Part shown: positions 6,483 to 13,099 of the stretch, in pieces
Layout of the letters: every line of letters begins with the position of its first letter
Position numbering within the stretch: position 1 is the stretch's first letter
NCBI GenBank assembly: GCA_937949745.1
Contig: CALECM010000041.1
Coordinates: 1 to 14,410 of the forward strand
From: an uncultured Bacteroidales bacterium
GTDB taxonomy: Bacteria; Bacteroidota; Bacteroidia; Bacteroidales; WCHB1-69
Direction of reading: 5' to 3'
Length of the DNA: 14,410 nucleotides
The notes under the pieces: generated by a model
Database searches by the model: none
What the model was told of the DNA's origin: nothing
What the model saw: the letters and a program-made list of their open reading frames with translations, nothing else
Made by a program: the position numbers and the translations under genes

Positions 6483-7766
6483 TTAAAACCGGATGGAAAA
6501 GAGATGCTCCCGGCCCGTAAAGGTATAGGATAGACCGAATTGGTAAATATCACAAATAGATTTCACAATAGAAAGTCCTAGTCCGCTGGAATGTTCCTGC
6601 TTAACGGAGGGCTGGTAAAATCTCTTGAATACCTTATCCTGATCCAGGGCCTGCTCACCGGTATTATAGATATTGAGTATTCTTTTTTCAACGACAACCG
6701 TAATATTACCATTATTAGCCGTATGCAGATAAGCATTTTTTAATAGATTGGCAATAAGGATACCTGCCAGTGTTTCATTCATGGAAGCCATACTGTGGTC
6801 CTTATTCTCGATACTGATCCGAATTCCTTTGTGGGCATAAATTTCCGCAAGGTCAGAGGAAATATCATTGACCACTGTGTTGAAATCGACGTCGACACTA
6901 TTCTGGAATTGCCGGTTTTCTATACGCGAAAGCAACAACATGGACTTATTCAGTTTGATAGCTACATTAAGGGATTCATAAATTTGTGCAATATCCGACA
7001 ACTGTTTTCCGGTCAGTTCCTCTTGTTGGGTAAACTGGTCCAGTTTGTTCCGGACGACAGCCAGGGGAGTTTGTAATTCGTGGGAAGCATTTTCGGTAAA
7101 CTGTTTTTGTAATTCATAGACTCTCAGGTTTGCCACGCTCATTTCAAAGGCAGCCTCGTTCAATTGCCGGAATTCGGTGATCCGGGTATCATTATCCATG
7201 GGAGGGACAGGTTTTCCCGGTACCAGGGAATGTATCCAATGTAATAATTTTTTCAGAGGTGTAAAACTTTTCCGGAGAATAATACCTGCACCTATACCGA
7301 GACTTATGATTAACAGGAGAAAAAGGGCTACCAAATAAATAATCAGGGTTTGGATCATGTCGTCACGTTCCATGGTGGACATCTTTACCTCCAATTCATA
7401 ATACTGATCGCCTGGAGCCCGAAAGATAGATTTATAAACCCTTACCGGGATATGTTCGTCTCCTTCGGGAAAATACATTTCCTCGTTATACCATCTCTCT
7501 TTGTAATCCCTGACAAGTTCCATATCGATAGGTTGTATGCTGTATCTGTCGAATGTCGTTTCAAATGTCGTATTTAAAAGAGTAGTATCGTTCAGCGCTT
7601 TTTTTATAAAAATATCCCGGTAACTCCGGAGCATATCATCAGTTTCATCCATGATCTCATGATGCATGGCGAAATAGAAAACCACACCCCAGATACTGAT
7701 TATCAAAAACAGCAGGAGAACAAGTTTGGATGTTGTATAATTGAGTAATTTCATAGAATTATCCAT
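6483..7766 (-). CDS. two-component sensor histidine kinase
   Basis: A 427-residue inner-membrane sensor kinase. Transmembrane segments at about 14-34 and 139-163 enclose a periplasmic loop of about 100 residues with no recognised fold. A HAMP-like linker (about 164-215) leads to the dimerisation domain with the H-box ASHELQTPL, phospho-acceptor His229. The ATPase domain has an N-box ANLLKNA with Asn344, a G1 region reading NTG rather than the usual DxG, and the G2 box GLGLSI at 395-400. The NTG form is common in Bacteroidota kinases and need not mean loss of activity. Its ATG shares one base with the regulator stop (TAATG), so the two are translationally coupled. The two PepSY-like genes downstream suggest the signal is envelope related. 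Confidence 0.93.
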   Translation of the reverse strand: MDNSMKLLNYTTSKLVLLLFLIISIWGVVFYFAMHHEIMDETDDMLRSYRDIFIKKALNDTTLLNTTFETTFDRYSIQPIDMELVRDYKERWYNEEMYFPEGDEHIPVRVYKSIFRAPGDQYYELEVKMSTMERDDMIQTLIIYLVALFLLLIISLGIGAGIILRKSFTPLKKLLHWIHSLVPGKPVPPMDNDTRITEFRQLNEAAFEMSVANLRVYELQKQFTENASHELQTPLAVVRNKLDQFTQQEELTGKQLSDIAQIYESLNVAIKLNKSMLLLSRIENRQFQNSVDVDFNTVVNDISSDLAEIYAHKGIRISIENKDHSMASMNETLAGILIANLLKNAYLHTANNGNITVVVEKRILNIYNTGEQALDQDKVFKRFYQPSVKQEHSSGLGLSIVKSICDIYQFGLSYTFTGREHLFSIRF

Positions 7767-8461
7767 TAATCGGATGTTCCGTCGTCAAGGGTGGAAAGTT
7801 TATACCCGAATCCGTACACTGACCGGATCACGGGAATGGCTCCGGCCTGCTTCAGCTTCCGCCTCAAATTTTTCACTTGTGAGTATATAAAATCAAGGCT
7901 GTCGCTCTGGTCGATATTATCTCCCCACACGGATTCCGCCAGCGTGGTCTTATAGATCAACCTGTCAGGATTGGTAATGAAGTAATAAAGAATATCAAAC
8001 TCTTTCCTGTTCAGAGCCAATTCCTGATCATCAATAAAAGCTTTCCGTGCTTCCGGTTCGAAACGGATATTTTCAAGTGTTATACCGGAATCGCCGCCCG
8101 TCTGTCTCCTGCGCAGCACTGATTTGATCCGTGCATTCAGTTCGGCGAGATGGAATGGTTTGGCTAAATAATCGTCTGCGCCAAGGTCCAGTCCGGTAAC
8201 TTTATCTTCAATAGAATCTTTGGCCGACATGATAATAACCGCTCCGTTCTTATGCTGTTTTTTCAATTCGCCGAGCAGGGAGAGCCCGCTTCCCCCGGGA
8301 AGCATTATATCAAGCAATATACAATCATATTCATAAATGGATATTTTTTCCATGGCGGAATTATAATCACAGGCTGATTCCACCACATATTTCTCTTCTT
8401 TAAGGAAATCCTTAATGGTTTCCCGAAGATTTTTCTCATCTTCAATAACCAGTATTTTCAT
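7766..8461 (-). CDS. OmpR/PhoB-family response regulator
   Basis: A 231-residue DNA-binding regulator. The receiver domain (1-118) has the acidic pair Glu7/Asp8, phospho-acceptor Asp51 in LLDIMLPG, Ser79 in the switch position usually held by Thr or Ser, and Lys101 in AKPF. The C-terminal winged helix-turn-helix (about 128-224) shows LNRKEFDILYYF, the recognition-helix region around YSQVKNLRRKL, and the closing RSVYGFGYKL wing. It is first in the unit, directly before its kinase. A full TAnnTTTG box lies only 10 bases before the ATG, which would give a very short leader. It likely controls its own operon and the PepSY genes. Confidence 0.94.
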   Translation of the reverse strand: MKILVIEDEKNLRETIKDFLKEEKYVVESACDYNSAMEKISIYEYDCILLDIMLPGGSGLSLLGELKKQHKNGAVIIMSAKDSIEDKVTGLDLGADDYLAKPFHLAELNARIKSVLRRRQTGGDSGITLENIRFEPEARKAFIDDQELALNRKEFDILYYFITNPDRLIYKTTLAESVWGDNIDQSDSLDFIYSQVKNLRRKLKQAGAIPVIRSVYGFGYKLSTLDDGTSD

Positions 8462-8471
8462 AATCAGGAAA

Positions 8472-8479
8472 CAAATATA
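8472..8479 (-). promoter_or_regulatory. candidate -7 promoter box for the response regulator
   Basis: TATATTTG on the minus strand is a full match to TAnnTTTG, 10 bases before the regulator ATG. No -33 TTTG is evident at 17-23 bases upstream, and the leader would be only a few bases long, so a chance match is possible. Confidence 0.35.
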
Positions 8480-8635
8480 CTAAAAACCGGTGATTCGGAT
8501 TAATCCCAGCGACTCAATTAACCAAAACTTAATCTAATTTTATATCCGGAGATTCACCGATGTTTTTCCGGAACGGGAACAACCCCTGTTTTCATTTGTT
8601 TAATACCAAGAAAACAATGAAAACAATTTCTCAAT

Positions 8636-9163
8636 ATGAAAACAAAAAGGATCTTATCACCGGAAGAGCGACAGGAATTACTTGCCACATTGAAAATCCG
8701 TTTCGAAAAAAACAGAAGTTTTCACAAAAATATTAACTGGATAAAAGTGGAGGAAAAACTGAATGCCAACCCTGAAAAACTGTGGTCTCTCCATGAGATG
8801 GAAATAACAGGCGGAGAACCTGATGTGGTAAGATTTGATGAAAAGACCGGGAACTATGTTTTCTACGATTTCTCAACCGAAAGTCCCAAAGGCAGGAGAA
8901 ATCTTTCTTATGATCGGGAGGGACAGGAATCGAGAAAAACGGCAAAACCGCACAATAATGCTCTGGATATGGCCGCAGCCATGGGTATTGAAATTTTAAC
9001 CGAAGAACAATACCGGGAATTACAGAAATACGGAAATTTCGATACCAAAACATCCAGTTGGATATCGACGCCCGCCGACATCAGGGAACTTGGCGGTGCA
9101 CTTTTTGCGGATCGTCGTTACGACCATATTTTTATTTATCATAACGGAGCAGGGGCTTATTAA
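8636..9163 (+). CDS. DUF4256 family protein, C-terminal tail cut by in-frame stop
   Basis: A 175-residue soluble protein of the DUF4256 family, whose function is unknown. Family hallmarks are all present: LATLKIRFEKN near 17-27, NPEKLWSLHEMEITGGEPDV near 45-64, the FYDFSTESPKGRRNLSYDRE block, ALDMAAAMGIEILTEEQYREL near 109-129, and FDTKTSSWISTPADIRELGG near 135-154. No signal peptide or membrane segment is seen. The family usually ends YHNGAESYYAARGFRGSLRV. Here it stops at YHNGAGAY, with a TAA in the next position, while the codons after the stop still encode AARGFRGSLSV in the same frame before a second stop at 9197-9199. Only 12 residues are lost, so the gene may still work. It is the only plus-strand gene and diverges from the response regulator. 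Confidence 0.88.
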   Translation: MKTKRILSPEERQELLATLKIRFEKNRSFHKNINWIKVEEKLNANPEKLWSLHEMEITGGEPDVVRFDEKTGNYVFYDFSTESPKGRRNLSYDREGQESRKTAKPHNNALDMAAAMGIEILTEEQYRELQKYGNFDTKTSSWISTPADIRELGGALFADRRYDHIFIYHNGAGAY

Positions 9164-9199
9164 GCCGCAAGGGGATTCCGTGGATCGCTAAGCGTATAA
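9164..9199 (+). pseudogene. severed C-terminal tail of the DUF4256 gene
   Basis: Directly behind the TAA at 9161-9163, the same frame reads A-A-R-G-F-R-G-S-L-S-V and then TAA. This agrees with the conserved end of DUF4256 proteins, with one substitution against the form I recall. The intact state needs only a single-base change of TAA to a tyrosine codon. Confidence 0.7.
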
Positions 9200-9331
9200 A
9201 ATTGCGCCCGGAAGGCTCCATGAACTCAGCCACCGGAATACGGTTATCAGAGCTTATCAAAGACTAATATTACACTACCGGAAGAAATTATTTGTGATCA
9301 TCCGGAATAGTATAACCGAACTATTAAAAAA

Positions 9332-9453
9332 AGAGTATCCAAAAAGTAATTTTATGCTCTTGTTTTCATCATCCTGATCAAGTGAAGAAAATCTTGATTC
9401 TTCTGTTCGCTCAGAATGACAGAAAGAGATGAATATTACTTTTCGGACACTCT
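9332..9453. repeat. 122-bp palindromic MITE/REP-like element
   Basis: The ends are 19-base inverted repeats (9332-9350 and 9435-9453) that match at 17 of 19 positions, both differences being pyrimidine transitions that still pair as G-U in RNA. The interior continues as an imperfect palindrome, with ATCAAG and CTTGAT near the centre. The right half contains GATTCTTCTGTTCGCTCAGA (9396-9415) followed by ATGACA, resembling a motif of the type TGTCATTCTGAGCGAAGCGA recalled as an interspersed repeat in many bacterial genomes. No transposase is present and no clear target-site duplication is visible. Between convergent genes it may also stop transcription. Confidence 0.6.
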
Positions 9454-9488
9454 GTCTGGCATATCAATTCTTTAAGAAGGACTGAAGT

Positions 9489-9514
9489 CAGGATATTTAA
9501 TCCTGGTTTTCTTT
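9489..9514 (+). terminator. weak hairpin with T-rich tail
   Basis: CAGGAT and ATCCTG form a 6-bp stem around a 5-base loop, followed on the plus strand by GTTTTCTTT. It could end plus-strand transcripts coming from the DUF4256 gene before they enter the GLUG gene antisense. The stem is short, so confidence is low. On the minus strand no T-run follows it. Confidence 0.35.
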
Positions 9515-9526
9515 GCATAAAATCTC

Positions 9527-12500
9527 CTACATAAATTCCGAAACCCAATCGGAGGTATCTTTATAAATGTCTATTCCTACTCCTGAATAATAACCCATTA
9601 AAGTGACATCTCTCGCATCCACTCTTCCGTCCGCATTCAAATCATACCTGGGGTTATACTTTACATCCGGATAGCTGGAGATATTGGCATATATCTTTTG
9701 CCTGTCATAAACATTTATTGAGAAATTACCATCCACATCGCCGGGAAGAAGTTCCCGGTGTCCTAAAGATAATACCCCGCTATTAATGGTAACTTTCGCA
9801 ATGCGCAGTAAATATCCGGGACGGGATAATACCAGGGTATACTCCCCTGATTCCATTTCCGTAAAGGTAAATACACCTACGGGTGTTTCCGGAATTTCCC
9901 CTTCCATCACTTCCGTATTATTCGCAGGACCCGGTACGATCCCGATATAGCTCCAGTTGATAGGTTCGCCCGGATTATTAAACAGTCCCAATGAACCCGG
10001 ATATTTCGGTGTTCCCGGTACAAACCGGCTGCCATCGTAATATACGGCTAAGGTAGTATGTAAAGGTGTTGATTTTAATAAATCTGCAATAGGATCTGCA
10101 CTTTTACCCACAGGAAGTGAATACAGGTTTGCCGTCACGGGAAATAAAGAATCGAAATCCGGATCTCCTTCAAGTACAAACGGGAAAACGGTTCCCGATA
10201 CGGTATACGATCCGCGGATATCTTCCTGCCATTTTAATATGGGATATCCACTGTATTTCTCATTGGGAAGGGACATTTTCCAGGTATTATTGAAATCCCA
10301 GTTTGCGTAGGTGGACTGAGTCTTCATCTGGAGGGTGGTTTTACCCGATATTCCCGCCAATTCACCCATTCCCGATCCACTGGTTAAACCGGATGTTTGC
10401 CTATCGAAATAATTTGAGGTGGTAATACAGTCATAAAGATCTCCTCCGGCAAATCCTCCTGCATACCTTCCTCCCGAGATACGGCCCGTGGCATAACAAC
10501 AGCTTATATCCGCAAAATATCCTTCTCCCACTATTCCTCCGGAATAATTACCATCCGAAGTCACTTTAGCCATGGAAAAACAATTACGAATAGAGGCATA
10601 GACCAAGGCTCCTGCCAATCCGCCAGTATCATAGTTGCCTATTATCTCCCCTGTTGTATAACAATTCTCAATTAAGCATCCGGACCGGGAATTAGCTTTA
10701 CCGAAGGCTAAACCGGTTAAGCCGCCTACCATTTCCCTGCCTGACACATAAACATTCTCGACACCTAAGTTCCTTATTGTTCCTTCAAGACAATATCCGA
10801 ATAATCCCACATAGGTCGCGCCGGGAATATCCACGTACAGGTTTTTTATTATTTTTCCATTACCGTCAAAATGCCCGTTAAATGTTTGTGAGAGAGTATT
10901 CCCGATGGGAGTCCATTGATTACGATCATTACCTTCCAGATCGAGATCATTCATAAGTTTATAGTACTTACCTTGTTTAGAATCCCCTGAATTAACTTCC
11001 AGCGCCAACCTTTTCAAATTTCCCACCGTACGGATCAGATACGGATTACTTTGGGCACCGTTACCTTCCCATGCACCGGATGTGTCCTGTATCCATTTAA
11101 ATATAGGTAATCCGATATATTTTCCGTCCAGGCGAGACATTTTCCAGGTGTTGTTAAAATCCCATCCAGAATAAGTACTTTGCTGCCTCATTTCAAAAGA
11201 TGTTTTACCTTCCACTCCGACTGAGTTTCCATATCCTACCCCTTTTTTGGTGCCACAACTGTCGATATCGAAAAAGTTGGAACTAAACTGACCGGTTCCT
11301 TCACAATATCCGATAATCGCGCCTGCATTATCAGGCAAATTACCATTGGCATAGCATCTCCGGACTGTCGTCGAATCAGGTACCCCACCGATAATTCCTC
11401 CGCATATATTGGCTTCCACCGGAATGTCCAGATCCACAAAAGAGAAGCAATCGTAAACATCCGTACCACCCATGGAGAATCCTATCAGTCCGCCAATTCC
11501 TTCGTTTCCTTTTATAGTCCCGGATACAGCGCAATTAAAAACAAGAGTTCTTTTTGTTTCACTACCTGATGTTCCTCCTATTAATCCTCCTAAAAATATA
11601 TTGCCGCTTATAAATATGTTCAGAAGTTCGATATCATGGATCGCCCCGCCAATACAAGTTCCGAAAAGTCCGAGAGCATCGGAGTCAGGTGCATCGATAT
11701 AGAGATTTTTGATCGTTTTTCCGTTGCCGTCAAAAGTTCCCTGGAACGCAACATCGTTATTGCCGATCGGAATCCATTGATTCTCTTCAGTCCCCTGCAG
11801 ATCTATATGGTCCATTAATCTGTAATATTTCCCCTGTTTGGTATCCCCGCCATTGACTTCTTCAGCCAATCTTTTAAGACGGCGGAATTCCCAAATTTGA
11901 TACGGATTATTTTCGGTTCCATCTCCCTGCCAGAAGCTCACATCTTCCATCCACTGCAGGATAGGATATCCGTTGTATTCGCCTTCCGGCCGTGACATTT
12001 TCCATATTGTCGTAAAATCCCACCCTAAAGCATTTTGATAGAAGTTACGAAGATTTAATGTTGACGATGCAACCGTTTCTCCCTGGATTCCGTTTCTGGA
12101 AGAAGTTCCCGAAAATAGCCCGCCGTTGATCAGCATTTTGTCGGAAGCAAAATTATTATTGAGATTAGTTAAAAGAAGAGCACCCTGATTTATACCGCCG
12201 GTTATCCTGCTCCACTTATCCGGAGAGGCATTCAGATCATATAAAGCGGAAACACTATTATTTATATTGTTATTTCCGCTAATACTATTACTATCGTACA
12301 ACTGACTGGTAAATCCATAGCCTCCGCCATTTCTGCCTGCAAGGGAGCCCGTAACGTAAGACCTGGAAATCCTGATCGGATGTGTGATAAAATTGTCAGT
12401 GGTGATTCCCGCAACCGTATTACTTACCAGATGAACATCCGCGAAACAGTCTTCCATTTCAAATCTGAACGTCCTTCCCGGCATATTGTATGAACTCGTA

Positions 12501-13099
12501 GCTACGAATCCGCTTGCATTTCCGCTATCCGTTTTTCCTATAATTCTGCCGGATACATAGCATGATTTTATGGTCGTATCGCTGGTGCTGTATATAAATA
12601 AACTGCAACTTGAATTTGGAGCCGGAGATATACTTCCCTTATACGAACATTTTTCAAAGAGTGTTCCGAATGAATTACCGCAGAAAGGAGCTATTTGTCC
12701 ATTTCCTTTCATATCTCCCCGTAAGTGTAAATCATAGATAACCGCACCTTTACAATATCTGAATAAACCGGCATAACCCACAGATGTACTATTTGTGCCG
12801 AAATTAGATATCATTTTCCCGTTACCGTTAATAGTACCGGAAAAAGGCCTGCTGCTAAAGCTATTACCTATGTAAAACGGACGATATGCTTCCAGGTTGA
12901 TATCTGTCATCACAGTATAGGTTTTCCCGGCTTTATCATCACCGGATTCCACTTCTTGCTTAAGGCGTAAGAGATCCTGATAACTCCAGATCTCCAGGTT
13001 TTCCTTTTGCCAAACAAGCGTAGTGTTCAAATAAGCTTTTTTGGCCTCAAGGCTGCCTATTTTCAAGTCTTTTATCTGACTGTTTGCCTGAGTTATCAT
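9527..13099 (-). CDS. large GLUG-repeat protein with C-terminal dockerin
   Basis: A 1190-residue protein. Residues 5-30 (IKDLKIGSLEAKKAYLNTTL then VW) match a short module seen at the start of phage-tail-type proteins in Bacteroidota, and there is no signal peptide. Three beta-solenoid-like GLUG modules follow at about 31-385, 390-670 and 676-960. Modules 2 and 3 open with NPYxI...LKRLAxEVNxGDxKQGKYY and contain FDGNGKxIKNLY and GLFG...GGL(I/T)G segments; all three close with WKMS...GxPIxxW. Residues 965-1117 form a beta-rich region beginning VSGTVFPF. Residues 1118-1172 are a dockerin-like calcium-binding pair: loop 1 Asp1121, Asp1123, Asn1125, Ser1127, Asp1132; loop 2 Asp1153, Asn1155, Asp1157, Arg1159, Asp1164. 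Its ATG overlaps the upstream gene's TGA (ATGA), implying coupled synthesis with a tail-fibre-like partner. It is likely an extracellular or particle-bound adhesion protein; the ligand is unknown. Confidence 0.82.
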   Translation of the reverse strand: MITQANSQIKDLKIGSLEAKKAYLNTTLVWQKENLEIWSYQDLLRLKQEVESGDDKAGKTYTVMTDINLEAYRPFYIGNSFSSRPFSGTINGNGKMISNFGTNSTSVGYAGLFRYCKGAVIYDLHLRGDMKGNGQIAPFCGNSFGTLFEKCSYKGSISPAPNSSCSLFIYSTSDTTIKSCYVSGRIIGKTDSGNASGFVATSSYNMPGRTFRFEMEDCFADVHLVSNTVAGITTDNFITHPIRISRSYVTGSLAGRNGGGYGFTSQLYDSNSISGNNNINNSVSALYDLNASPDKWSRITGGINQGALLLTNLNNNFASDKMLINGGLFSGTSSRNGIQGETVASSTLNLRNFYQNALGWDFTTIWKMSRPEGEYNGYPILQWMEDVSFWQGDGTENNPYQIWEFRRLKRLAEEVNGGDTKQGKYYRLMDHIDLQGTEENQWIPIGNNDVAFQGTFDGNGKTIKNLYIDAPDSDALGLFGTCIGGAIHDIELLNIFISGNIFLGGLIGGTSGSETKRTLVFNCAVSGTIKGNEGIGGLIGFSMGGTDVYDCFSFVDLDIPVEANICGGIIGGVPDSTTVRRCYANGNLPDNAGAIIGYCEGTGQFSSNFFDIDSCGTKKGVGYGNSVGVEGKTSFEMRQQSTYSGWDFNNTWKMSRLDGKYIGLPIFKWIQDTSGAWEGNGAQSNPYLIRTVGNLKRLALEVNSGDSKQGKYYKLMNDLDLEGNDRNQWTPIGNTLSQTFNGHFDGNGKIIKNLYVDIPGATYVGLFGYCLEGTIRNLGVENVYVSGREMVGGLTGLAFGKANSRSGCLIENCYTTGEIIGNYDTGGLAGALVYASIRNCFSMAKVTSDGNYSGGIVGEGYFADISCCYATGRISGGRYAGGFAGGDLYDCITTSNYFDRQTSGLTSGSGMGELAGISGKTTLQMKTQSTYANWDFNNTWKMSLPNEKYSGYPILKWQEDIRGSYTVSGTVFPFVLEGDPDFDSLFPVTANLYSLPVGKSADPIADLLKSTPLHTTLAVYYDGSRFVPGTPKYPGSLGLFNNPGEPINWSYIGIVPGPANNTEVMEGEIPETPVGVFTFTEMESGEYTLVLSRPGYLLRIAKVTINSGVLSLGHRELLPGDVDGNFSINVYDRQKIYANISSYPDVKYNPRYDLNADGRVDARDVTLMGYYSGVGIDIYKDTSDWVSEFM
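10220..13009 (-). repeat. three tandem GLUG-type modules (protein-level repeat)
   Basis: Module boundaries are about 11945-13009, 11090-11932 and 10220-11074. Modules 2 and 3 are about 281-285 residues and clearly similar; DNA near their ends (for example GACATTTTCCAGGT at about 10272 and 11137) is conserved 865 bases apart. Module 1 is longer and more diverged, with extra Ser/Asn-rich insertions, and shares mainly its closing WKMS...YNGYPI segment. The pattern suggests a recent duplication giving modules 2 and 3. Confidence 0.7.

Larger units (their letters stand above)
9164..9526. other. 363-base intergenic region between convergent genes
   Basis: It holds the severed DUF4256 tail (9164-9199), then about 130 bases without any recognisable gene, a palindromic interspersed-type element (9332-9453), and a weak hairpin near the end of the GLUG gene. 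A 61-codon open frame at 9192-9377 has no good start and no recognisable protein. No tRNA or other RNA gene was seen. Confidence 0.7.

Noticed and set aside
6483..7766. Histidine kinase inactive because its G1 box reads NTG
   Set aside because: The phospho-acceptor His229, the N-box Asn344 and the GLGLSI box are intact, and NTG is a common variant in Bacteroidota kinases.
9192..9377. 61-codon open frame downstream of DUF4256
   Set aside because: It has no plausible start codon near its beginning, its translation resembles nothing I recognise, and it overlaps the palindromic element.
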